From the NCBI RefSeq assembly GCF_004348995.1, contig NZ_SMKQ01000073.1:1-36645 (forward strand): 36,645 nucleotides of DNA, in the 5' to 3' direction. The position numbers were made by a program, and so were the translations under genes. Under the pieces are notes generated by a model. The model saw nothing but the letters and a program-made list of their open reading frames with translations. It did no database searches and was not told the DNA's origin. This DNA comes from Nonomuraea terrae. GTDB taxonomy: Bacteria; Actinomycetota; Actinomycetes; Streptosporangiales; Streptosporangiaceae. Shown here piece by piece: positions 23,156 through 29,852 of this stretch (the stretch's first letter is position 1; every line of letters starts with the position of its first letter).

Positions 23156-23211
23156 GCGGGCGGCACAGGTTCCGGGCACCGGCCCGGCTCGCCGGCGGGG
23201 TGGTCGCGTGA
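23152..23211 (+). CDS. 19-codon bridging ORF between ruvX and mltG1
   Basis: ATG 23152 overlaps the ruvX stop (ATGA) and TGA 23209-23211 overlaps the mltG1 GTG 23208 (GTGA). The predicted peptide, MSGRHRFRAPARLAGGVVA, is basic and resembles no family. The mltG1 start itself lacks a good Shine-Dalgarno, so passage of ribosomes through this ORF could be how mltG1 is started. Translation is unproven. Confidence 0.3.
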   Translation: MSGRHRFRAPARLAGGVVA

Positions 23212-24992
23212 CCAGGACTCCTGAGAACGACGACCTCGGCGACATGATCCCGTTCCAGCGGGACGACGCCACGCCCGACGCGGCGTCCCCGCCTGACGGC
23301 ACCACCGGCACGGGAGAGCCGCCCGACGGCACCGCTGCCGCGGCGGCGGAGGCTACCGACCGCACGCGCGGCCTGGAGCCGGAGGGTGACGTGCGGCCCG
23401 AGGGCGTGGACTGCCCGGCGCGCAGTGAACGAGCGCCGGGTGCTCAGCACCCGGCCATGCCGCCCGATGAGGCGGTGAGTGCCGAGCAACCTGGCGGGGC
23501 CCCCAGTCACGCCGGACGCGGGGACTTGGGCGGTGCCCACCCCGGGCAGGCGGCAGGCGGCCCCGATCAGCCGGGCGATCCCGGGCAGGCGGCAGGCGGC
23601 ACCGATCAGCCGGGCGATGCTGAGCAAGCGATAGGCAGTCCCGACCAGACGGGCGACGCTGAGCGATCGCCAAGCGGTGCTGGTCAGGCTGGCGGTGCTG
23701 GGCTGAAGGGCGCCGCTGAGCAGGTGGGTCGCCCTGAGCGGTCGGCCGGCGGCGGTGGGCGGCCGGAGACTGTCCGGCGCACTGTGGCGGAAGATGGTGG
23801 GCGAGCTTCCGAAGGCGGCAGGCGGTCCGGGGGGTCCCAGGCCGGGGCGTCGTTCGACGACTCGGGGGACTACGGCCGTCACGAGGGTGGCGGGCGTTTC
23901 GGCGGTTCCCGGCGGGGGGCGTCTCCTGAGAGTCGCGAAGTCCAGGGGGCGGCTCGTCGGAGGCGGGCGCTGCGAAAGGCGGGGCTGTTGTCCGCCGGGC
24001 TGGTTGCCGGGGTGCTGGTGATCGGTGCGGGGGCGGTGGCGCTGCTGAAGCCGTACCTGAGTCCTGATGACTTCGAGGGGACGGGCAGCGCCGCCGTGAC
24101 GGTGCGCATCGCGCCCGGGTCCAGTGCGGCGGCCATCGGCTCCACGCTGGAGGAAGCGGGGGTCGTGGCGAGCGCCGAGTCGTTCGTCCGGGCGACGGAG
24201 GACCGCGCCGTGAGTGACCGGCTGCGGCCGGGCCACTACCGACTGCGCAAGGGCATGGCCGCCACGGCGGCGCTCGACCTGCTGCTCGCGCCCGCCTCCC
24301 GGGTGGTGAAGCGGGTCACGGTGCCCGAGGGGCTACGGGTCTCCGAGGTGTTCGCCCGCGTCGCGAAGCAGGCCGGCATCCCGCTCAAGGAGCTCCAGAG
24401 CGTCGACAAGGAGCTGGTCGGCCTGCCCGAGTACGCCCGGGGCCTGGAAGGCTTCCTGTTCCCGGCCACGTACGAGATCGAGCCCGGCGACACGGCGGTC
24501 GACGTGCTGGCCGCGATGGTCGAGCGCTTCACCCAGGCGGCGCGCCACGTGGGCCTGGAGGAGAAGGCGAAGCAGGTGAAGCTGGACCCGCTCGAGGCCG
24601 TCACGGTGGCCAGCCTCATCCAGGCGGAGGGCGGCACCGACGAGGACTACCCGAAGATCTCCAGGGTGATCTACAACCGCCTGGCCAAGGACGCCCCGCT
24701 GGAGATCGACAGCACCGTCCTGTACGCGCAGAACCGCCGCACTCTGAAGGTCACGGAGAGCGACACCAAGGTGAGCTCTCCCTACAACACGTATCGCCGC
24801 AAGGGACTGCCTCCGGGACCCATCGCGAATCCCGGGGAGAAGGCCCTGATAGCCGCCCTGAACCCTGCCAAAGGTGATTGGTATTGGTTTGTAACGACGG
24901 ATCCTGCGCATAGAATCACCAAATTCACCGACAAAGAGAGCGAGTTCGTGAGATACCGGGAAGAGCTGAACAAGAACCTCGGGACGAACTGA
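23208..24992 (+). CDS. mltG: Endolytic transglycosylase MltG (YceG), first copy
   Basis: MltG cuts nascent glycan strands near the membrane and limits peptidoglycan chain length. The 594-residue product has an unusually long, disordered cytoplasmic N-terminus (about 1-255) with four 13-residue Gly/Gln/Pro/Asp repeats. A transmembrane helix (about 258-283) and the extracytoplasmic YceG domain follow. The catalytic Glu is likely E474 in ASLIQAEGG, followed by KISRVIYNRL and the YNTYRRKGLPPGPI block. GTG 23208 overlaps the bridging ORF stop. A second mltG follows, so this organism appears to carry a tandem pair; this copy differs mainly by its long N-terminus, which could bind divisome or elongasome partners. 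Confidence 0.9.
   Translation: MTRTPENDDLGDMIPFQRDDATPDAASPPDGTTGTGEPPDGTAAAAAEATDRTRGLEPEGDVRPEGVDCPARSERAPGAQHPAMPPDEAVSAEQPGGAPSHAGRGDLGGAHPGQAAGGPDQPGDPGQAAGGTDQPGDAEQAIGSPDQTGDAERSPSGAGQAGGAGLKGAAEQVGRPERSAGGGGRPETVRRTVAEDGGRASEGGRRSGGSQAGASFDDSGDYGRHEGGGRFGGSRRGASPESREVQGAARRRRALRKAGLLSAGLVAGVLVIGAGAVALLKPYLSPDDFEGTGSAAVTVRIAPGSSAAAIGSTLEEAGVVASAESFVRATEDRAVSDRLRPGHYRLRKGMAATAALDLLLAPASRVVKRVTVPEGLRVSEVFARVAKQAGIPLKELQSVDKELVGLPEYARGLEGFLFPATYEIEPGDTAVDVLAAMVERFTQAARHVGLEEKAKQVKLDPLEAVTVASLIQAEGGTDEDYPKISRVIYNRLAKDAPLEIDSTVLYAQNRRTLKVTESDTKVSSPYNTYRRKGLPPGPIANPGEKALIAALNPAKGDWYWFVTTDPAHRITKFTDKESEFVRYREELNKNLGTN
23542..23697 (+). repeat. Four 39-bp tandem repeats inside mltG1
   Basis: Units begin at 23542, 23581, 23620 and 23659, exactly 39 bp apart. 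The first two are nearly identical, starting CCGGGCAGGCGGCAGGCGGC; the last two are progressively diverged. Each encodes 13 residues of the form PGQAAGGPDQPGD in the disordered cytoplasmic tail. Confidence 0.85.
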
Positions 24993-25207
24993 TGTTCGCT
25001 GACCTTCCTCTCGTTCCGGTACGAGACCCCTCAAAAGGGGCATACGTCCTCTTTTCGTCCCCTAGCATGGCTACCCAGAGTGATCTCCGCTGGTCGTGGG
25101 AGCATGCCCGGCGGACCCCCCAGTTCCGCTCGGTGACCCCAGCCGGTTGGGCAGTTCCGCTTGACGTCCGGCGGGCGGCACCGGGAGATTGGCCAGCGCA
25201 CCTATGA
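24992..25207 (+). CDS. 71-codon bridging ORF between mltG1 and mltG2
   Basis: ATG 24992 overlaps the mltG1 stop (TGATG) and the ORF ends at TGA 25205-25207, overlapping the mltG2 ATG 25204 (ATGA). It fills the whole 211-nt spacer. The 71-residue product (begins MFADLPLVPVRDPSKG) matches no family I know, and third-position GC is intermediate, lower than in flanking genes. The mltG2 start has no Shine-Dalgarno at proper distance, so reading through this ORF could supply its initiation. Confidence 0.35.
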   Translation: MFADLPLVPVRDPSKGAYVLFSSPSMATQSDLRWSWEHARRTPQFRSVTPAGWAVPLDVRRAAPGDWPAHL

Positions 25208-26361
25208 ACGATCTCGACCTCAACACGCTGCTCGGCGCCGAGGACGACGGGTCCACCCGGTCCGGCGCCCGGGGCGGTAGACGCACATCCCGCAGGCGGC
25301 GCCGGCGCCGCGGCAGGGGCCGGTTCCTGGCGCCGCTGCTCGCCTTCGTCGTGCTGGCCGGGATCATCGGCAGCGGCGGATACTACGGCTACCGGTGGAT
25401 CAACGACGCTCTCGTGCCCGACGACTTCACCGGCCAGGGCGCCGGCGAGGTCGTCATCGAGATCAAGGACGGCCAGAGCGCCTCCGACGTGGCACTGGAG
25501 CTGGAGCAGCAGGGCGTCGTGGCCAGCGCGAGGGCGTTCACCAACGCCGTCGGCAACGCCAACATGAGCGACAAGCTGCAGCCCGGCGAGTACAAGATGC
25601 GCAAGCGGATGTCGGCCGCCGCCGCGGTGGGCCTGCTCAACCCCGACAACCGCCTGCTCGCCACCGTGACGATCGCGGAAGGTCTGCGGCTGTCCCAGAT
25701 GTTGCCCAAGCTGGCGGAGAAGACCGGCAAACCGATCAAGGAGTTCCAGGCCGCGGCCAAGGACTCCGAGGGCCTCGACCTCCCGTCGTACGCCAAGGGC
25801 AGGCTCGAGGGCTACGCCTTCCCCGCCACGTACGAGTTCCAGCCGAAGACCACCCCGAAGCAGATGCTCGCGGCGATGGTCGAGCGATACCGGCAGACCG
25901 CGAAGAGCATGGAGCTCGAGGAGGGCGCCAAGGCGCTCGGGCACACCCCGCACGAGATCATGACCATCGCCAGCATCATCCAGGCCGAGGCCGGGCGCGT
26001 CGAGGACATGTCGAAGATCGCCCGCGTCATCTACAACCGGCTGGACCACGACCCGCCGATGACGCTGTCGATGGACAGCACGGTGATGTACGCGCTCGGC
26101 AAGTTCCGCACCTACGCGACCCATGCCGAGCTGGAGAGCAAGTCCCCGTACAACACCTACAGGCGCCATGGGCTGCCGCCCGGCCCGATCTCCAATCCCG
26201 GTGACCACGCCATCGAGGCGGCGCTCAACCCGGCCGACGGCGACTGGCTGTTCTTCGTCGCCACCGACGAGAAGAGCAATGTCACCAAGTTCGCCACCAC
26301 TGAGACCGAGCGTCAGGCCCTGGTGGCCGAGTGCAAGGCGAACGGCGGCTGCGGCGGCTGA
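25204..26361 (+). CDS. mltG: Endolytic transglycosylase MltG, second copy
   Basis: Paralogue of the preceding gene. The 385-residue product has a short cytoplasmic tail starting MNDLDLNTLLG, an Arg-rich stop-transfer stretch (about 28-40), one transmembrane helix (about 42-65) and the extracytoplasmic YceG domain. The likely catalytic Glu is E262 in ASIIQAEAG, followed by KIARVIYNRL and the YNTYRRHGLPPGPI block. The length is typical of MltG, so this copy is the more conventional one. The ATG at 25204 was preferred over a TTG at 25189. The two copies share the same domain and near-identical motifs but diverge elsewhere, suggesting an old duplication. A strong hairpin follows the stop. Confidence 0.92.
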   Translation: MNDLDLNTLLGAEDDGSTRSGARGGRRTSRRRRRRRGRGRFLAPLLAFVVLAGIIGSGGYYGYRWINDALVPDDFTGQGAGEVVIEIKDGQSASDVALELEQQGVVASARAFTNAVGNANMSDKLQPGEYKMRKRMSAAAAVGLLNPDNRLLATVTIAEGLRLSQMLPKLAEKTGKPIKEFQAAAKDSEGLDLPSYAKGRLEGYAFPATYEFQPKTTPKQMLAAMVERYRQTAKSMELEEGAKALGHTPHEIMTIASIIQAEAGRVEDMSKIARVIYNRLDHDPPMTLSMDSTVMYALGKFRTYATHAELESKSPYNTYRRHGLPPGPISNPGDHAIEAALNPADGDWLFFVATDEKSNVTKFATTETERQALVAECKANGGCGG

Positions 26362-26368
26362 TCCCGGG

Positions 26369-26403
26369 ATCGCCGTCCGTCCGAGCGCCGGACGGACGGC
26401 GAT
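26369..26403 (+). terminator. Hairpin terminator after mltG2
   Basis: ATCGCCGTCCGTCCG (26369-26383) pairs perfectly with 26389-26403 around a 5-nt loop. There is no T-run, and its last T is the first base of the aroE -10-like TAGGGT (26403-26408). Confidence 0.75.
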
Positions 26404-26431
26404 AGGGTCGTCCTGTTCGGAAGGAGTGGGG

Positions 26432-27277
26432 ATGCGCGCTGCGGTGGTGGGGTCGCCCATCGGCCATTCGCTCTCGCCCTGCCTGCACAGGGCGGCCTAC
26501 CGCGCGATGGGCCTCGACGCGTGGAGCTACGAGGCGTTCGAGTGCGACGAGGCGGGGCTGGTCGGCATGCTGGAGGCGTTGCGGCCGGTCAGGGGTGAGC
26601 CCGGCGACGACGTGTGGGCCGGGCTGTCGCTCACCATGCCGCTCAAACGTGCCGTGCTGCCGCTGCTCGACACGGTCTCCGAGCCGGCCGTCGAGGTCGG
26701 CGGGGCCAACACCGTGATCTTCCGCGACGGGAGGCGACACGGCGACAACACCGACGTCTACGGCATCGAGCGCGCCCTGGCCGAGGCCGGGGTGCCGGCG
26801 CCGCGCTCGGCGGCCGTGCTGGGCGGCGGCGCCACGGCGGCCTCCGCGCTGGCGGCGCTGCGCAACCTGGGCCTGTACTCCGCGACGCTGCTCGTACGCG
26901 ATTCCGCGCGGGCGGGGGAGACCGCGCGGGTGGCCGAGCGGCTCGGCGTGGCGCTGGCGGTGGAGACGTTCGACAAGCTCGACGCGTTCACGGGAGTCGA
27001 CCTCGTGGTCTCGACGCTGCCGGGCGGGGCTGCCGACGCCTTCGCCGATCGGCTGGCGTGCGTGCCGGCGCTGTTCGACGTGATCTACGCGCCGTGGCCG
27101 ACCCGGGCGGCCTCGGCCGTCCAGGCAGCGGGCGGCACGGTGATCGGGGGCTTCGAGATGCTGCTGCACCAGGCGGTGCGGCAGGTGGAGCTGATGACCG
27201 GCCAGGCCGGTGTGCCGGTGGAGGCCATGCGGGAGGCGGGGGAGGCCGAACTGCGCCGCCGAACGGCTCTGTCGTGA
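26432..27277 (+). CDS. aroE: Shikimate dehydrogenase
   Basis: Reduces 3-dehydroshikimate to shikimate with NADPH in the chorismate pathway. The 281-residue product has the substrate-binding SPIGHSLSP near the N-terminus, the catalytic Lys (K72 in SLTMPLK), GANTVI, the catalytic Asp (D108 in GDNTDVYG) and the nucleotide-binding loop GGGATAASAL. It ends with GGFEMLLHQAVRQVELMTG. AAGGAG (26421-26426) precedes the ATG. An in-frame open stretch upstream shadows mltG2. TAGGGT at 26403-26408 is a possible -10. In relatives I recall aroC or other genes follow; here the infC operon follows instead. Confidence 0.93.
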   Translation: MRAAVVGSPIGHSLSPCLHRAAYRAMGLDAWSYEAFECDEAGLVGMLEALRPVRGEPGDDVWAGLSLTMPLKRAVLPLLDTVSEPAVEVGGANTVIFRDGRRHGDNTDVYGIERALAEAGVPAPRSAAVLGGGATAASALAALRNLGLYSATLLVRDSARAGETARVAERLGVALAVETFDKLDAFTGVDLVVSTLPGGAADAFADRLACVPALFDVIYAPWPTRAASAVQAAGGTVIGGFEMLLHQAVRQVELMTGQAGVPVEAMREAGEAELRRRTALS

Positions 27278-27356
27278 GAGCTGGCGAACCCTTTGCGAGG
27301 GCGTGTCCCGGAAGTGACCCCGCTCGGGATGAATCGAACGCCTGCCGTGGTTGTGG

Positions 27357-27362
27357 TAGTGT
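27357..27362 (+). promoter_or_regulatory. Candidate -10 of the infC operon
   Basis: TAGTGT fits TANNNT. A weak TCGAAC (27334-27339) lies 17 bp upstream. Transcription from here would give a leader of about 230 nt before infC, covering all the structures described below. Confidence 0.4.
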
Positions 27363-27600
27363 AGCTCTCTGATCGGTCCGGCATGTTTGCTGGACGCGCA
27401 AGCGGAGGTCTCCCTCCCACCCGAGTCGCCGAAAGGTGGCCGGGTCCAGGATCACGCCGGACTCTCCGGGGAGCTCGAGGCCGCTAAGCCACAGAGCTCA
27501 GTGGCCCCGCATGCGCGACGTGCGGGGCTTTTCGCATTCGAGGGAACGCGTAAAGCCCCAGTACGACGAGCACGTAGGGATCGCAAACCTAGGAGGCCCC
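27363..27600 (+). ncRNA. Structured leader of the infC-rpmI-rplT operon (attenuator)
   Basis: The leader holds a first hairpin, GTCCGGCA (27376-27383) with TGCTGGAC (27388-27395), and a terminator hairpin (27504-27532). An alternative pairing of the GAGCTC elements at 27471-27476 and 27494-27499 is extended by CGGG (27467-27470) against CCCG in 27505-27509. This second pairing uses the left arm of the terminator, so the two exclude each other. In other bacteria infC-rpmI-rplT leaders are controlled by L20 or IF3; the mechanism here is inferred only from base pairing. Confidence 0.55.
27504..27532 (+). terminator. Attenuator terminator upstream of infC
   Basis: GCCCCGCA (27504-27511) pairs with TGCGGGGC (27521-27528) around a 9-nt loop and is followed directly by TTTT, the best canonical intrinsic terminator in the window. 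It lies 69 nt before infC rather than after a gene. Confidence 0.75.
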
Positions 27601-28188
27601 ATCAGCACTGAGCCCCGCATCAACGAGCGTATCCGAGTTCCCGAGGTTCGCCTCGTGGGCCCGAACGGCGAGCAGGTGGGCATCGTCTCGATTCACGATG
27701 CTCTCAAGCTCGCCCAGGAGGCCGACCTCGACCTCGTCGAGGTCGCGGCCACGGCTCGACCGCCCGTGTGCAAGCTCATGGACTACGGCAAGTTCAAGTA
27801 CGAGTCCGCGATGAAGGCGCGCGAGGCGCGCAAGAATCAGGCGCACACGATCATCAAGGAGATCAAGCTCCGGCCGAAGATCGACCCGCACGACTACGAG
27901 ACCAAGAAGGGTCACGTGGTGCGGTTCCTGAAGGCCGGAGACAAGGTCAAAGTCACGATCATGTTCCGCGGACGCGAGCAGTCCCGGCCGGAGCTCGGCT
28001 TCCGGCTGCTGCAGCGGCTGGCGGAGGACGTCCAGGAGCTCGGCTTCGTGGAGTCCCACGCCAAGCAGGACGGCCGTAACATGATCATGGTGATCGGTCC
28101 GCACAAGAAGAAAGCCGAGGCCAAGGCCGAAAAGGCCGCAGCCAAGGCGCAGCGTGGCGACGAGGAGCCTTCCGCACAGGAAGCGTGA
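27601..28188 (+). CDS. infC: Translation initiation factor IF-3
   Basis: IF3 binds the 30S subunit, keeps it apart from 50S and checks the start codon and initiator tRNA. The 195-residue product has the N-terminal domain (RINERIRVPEVRLVG), the basic linker with KFKYESAMKAREARKNQ, and the C-terminal domain (EIKLRPKIDPHDYETK, FRGREQSRPELG, KQDGRNMIMV), with a Lys/Ala/Glu tail. The start is ATC at 27601, with AGGAGG at 27591-27596. Rare start codons on infC are the known basis of IF3 self-repression (AUU in E. coli). Upstream in-frame ATG codons would put leader RNA into the protein. First gene of infC-rpmI-rplT. Confidence 0.93.
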   Translation: MSTEPRINERIRVPEVRLVGPNGEQVGIVSIHDALKLAQEADLDLVEVAATARPPVCKLMDYGKFKYESAMKAREARKNQAHTIIKEIKLRPKIDPHDYETKKGHVVRFLKAGDKVKVTIMFRGREQSRPELGFRLLQRLAEDVQELGFVESHAKQDGRNMIMVIGPHKKKAEAKAEKAAAKAQRGDEEPSAQEA

Positions 28189-28310
28189 CCCGGAGTTGGG
28201 GTTAGCCTTGACAGCAGCCCCAGCAGCCACCGGCAGACGTAGGACGCCGCGACCGGGTCGGCCACCACCGGCCCGGCCACCGGCACGACCAAACGAGGAG
28301 AGACGGCGAC

Positions 28311-28505
28311 ATGCCGAAGATGAAGACGCACAGCGGTGCGAAGAAGCGGTTCCGGCTCACCGGCACCGGCAAGCTCAAGCGTCGCCGTGCCAACCGCGCG
28401 CACTACAACGAGTGGAAGTCGTCCACGCTGACGCGCCGTCTCAAGAACGAAGTCGTCCTTTCCGACGCCGATTCCAAGAAGATCAAGAAGCTGCTCGCCA
28501 AGTAG
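28311..28505 (+). CDS. rpmI: 50S ribosomal protein L35
   Basis: Small basic protein of the large ribosomal subunit. The 64-residue product begins MPKMKTHSGAKKRF and has the family's RRRANRAHYNEWKS segment and a Lys-rich end. GAGGAGAG precedes the ATG. It lies 122 nt after infC and 24 nt before rplT in the classical infC-rpmI-rplT order. No hairpin with a T-run was seen in the infC-rpmI gap. Confidence 0.97.
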   Translation: MPKMKTHSGAKKRFRLTGTGKLKRRRANRAHYNEWKSSTLTRRLKNEVVLSDADSKKIKKLLAK

Positions 28506-28529
28506 CGCGAACCCCCGGGGAGAAGAAAC

Positions 28530-28913
28530 ATGGCACGCGTGAAGCGGGCGCTCAACGCCAAGAAGAAGCGCAAGGTCGTTCTGGAACGGGCCGCCGGTTA
28601 CCGCGGTCAGCGGTCGCGGCTCTACCGCAAGGCCAAGGAGCAGATGCTCCACTCGATGACGTATGCCTACCGGGACCGCAAGGACCGCAAGGGTGCTTTC
28701 CGTCGTCTGTGGATTCAGCGCATCAACGCCGCCGCCAGGCAGAACGGCATGACGTACAACCGTCTCATCCAGGGTCTGCGCCTGGCCAACATCGAGGTCG
28801 ACCGTAAGATCCTGGCCGACCTCGCGGTCAACGACAGCCAGACTTTCGCCACGCTCGTCGAGGCCGCCAAGAAGGCGCTGCCGGCGAACGTGAACGCTCC
28901 GGCCGCGAGCTGA
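28530..28913 (+). CDS. rplT: 50S ribosomal protein L20
   Basis: Early-assembly protein of the large subunit that binds 23S rRNA. In some bacteria it also represses its own operon through the leader RNA. The 127-residue product has the long basic N-terminal helix (ARVKRALNAKKKRKVVL, RGQRSRLYRKAKEQML) and the globular C-terminal part with GLRLANIEVDRKILADLA. Length is typical for actinobacteria. GGGGAGAAG precedes the ATG. A 13-bp hairpin terminator follows. Confidence 0.97.
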   Translation: MARVKRALNAKKKRKVVLERAAGYRGQRSRLYRKAKEQMLHSMTYAYRDRKDRKGAFRRLWIQRINAAARQNGMTYNRLIQGLRLANIEVDRKILADLAVNDSQTFATLVEAAKKALPANVNAPAAS

Positions 28914-28930
28914 AGCACATTGCCTTAACG

Positions 28931-28960
28931 GAAGGGCCCACCGATGCCGGTGGGCCCTTC
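28931..28960 (+). terminator. Terminator after rplT
   Basis: GAAGGGCCCACCG (28931-28943) pairs perfectly with CGGTGGGCCCTTC (28948-28960) around ATGC, 17 nt after the rplT stop. Confidence 0.85.
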
Positions 28961-28998
28961 GCTGTCTGTACGACTGGGGGAGACGGGGAGTTGATCTG

Positions 28999-29802
28999 AT
29001 GGCCGGGTCCGAGCTGACCAACGTGAGATCGCCGCGGGTCAAGGCGGCCCGGCGGCTCACGAAGCGTGCCTTCCGTGAGCAGGACCGCCGGTTCCTGGCC
29101 GAGGGGCCGCAGGCGGTGCGCGAGGCGCTCAAGCTCGACGGCGTGACACTGGAGCTGTTCAGCACGGCCGAGGCCGAGCTGCGCCACCCCGAGCTCATCA
29201 CCGAAGCCACGCTCAAGGGCGTGCCCGTCCACCGCGCCAGCGGCGAGGTCATGTCGGAGCTGTCGCAGACCGTGACCCCGCAGGGGCTGCTGGCCGTCTG
29301 CCGGCTCCTCCACGTGCCGCTGGAGGAGGGCCTGAAGGGGAAGCCGCGGCTGGTCGCGATGCTCGCGCACGTGCGCGACCCCGGCAACGCCGGCACGGTG
29401 CTGCGGGCGGCCGACGCCGCCGGCGCCGACACGGTGGTCTTCACCGACGCCTCAGTAGACCCGTACAACGGCAAGTGCGTGCGCGCGAGCGCGGGAAGTC
29501 TTTTCCATCTGCCCGTCGTCATCGGTGCACCGGTCGGGGTCGCCGTGCGTCAACTCAGGGAGCGGGGGCTGCGCGTGCTGGCTGCCGACGGCGCGGGCAA
29601 GCACACGCTCGACGATGTCGATCTTTCGGGACCGACAGCGTGGATCTTCGGCAACGAGGCCTGGGGGCTTCCGGAGGAGATACTCGCCGAGGCGGACGAT
29701 GTGGTGCGCGTGCCCATCTACGGACAGGCCGAAAGCCTGAACCTGGCCACCGCCGCGGCGGTATGCCTTTACTCCTCGGCCCGGGCGCAGCGGGTGCCCT
29801 AG
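28999..29802 (+). CDS. TrmH/SpoU-family rRNA 2'-O-methyltransferase (TsnR-like)
   Basis: Predicted to transfer a methyl group from S-adenosylmethionine to a ribose 2'-OH, probably in 23S rRNA. The 267-residue product has an N-terminal substrate-binding domain and a SPOUT knot domain. The three family motifs are present: motif 1 VRDPGNAGTVLRAADAAGAD, motif 2 IFGNEAWGLPEE, and motif 3 PIYGQAESLNLATAAAVCLY. GGGGAG (28985-28990) precedes the ATG. Genes of this type stand between rplT and pheS in several actinobacteria, where they are annotated as tsnR after thiostrepton resistance. The presence of the gene alone does not imply resistance. Confidence 0.9.
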   Translation: MAGSELTNVRSPRVKAARRLTKRAFREQDRRFLAEGPQAVREALKLDGVTLELFSTAEAELRHPELITEATLKGVPVHRASGEVMSELSQTVTPQGLLAVCRLLHVPLEEGLKGKPRLVAMLAHVRDPGNAGTVLRAADAAGADTVVFTDASVDPYNGKCVRASAGSLFHLPVVIGAPVGVAVRQLRERGLRVLAADGAGKHTLDDVDLSGPTAWIFGNEAWGLPEEILAEADDVVRVPIYGQAESLNLATAAAVCLYSSARAQRVP

Positions 29803-29852
29803 GCGGCCGGAAACCCGCTATTGTCGGCGTTGTAGGCGGAGGAGGCGGGGTC

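Noticed and set aside
22725..23207. N-terminal extension of mltG1 reaching back through ruvX
   Set aside because: It overlaps ruvX in another frame and has shadow composition; the GTG at 23208 fits the GTGA overlap.
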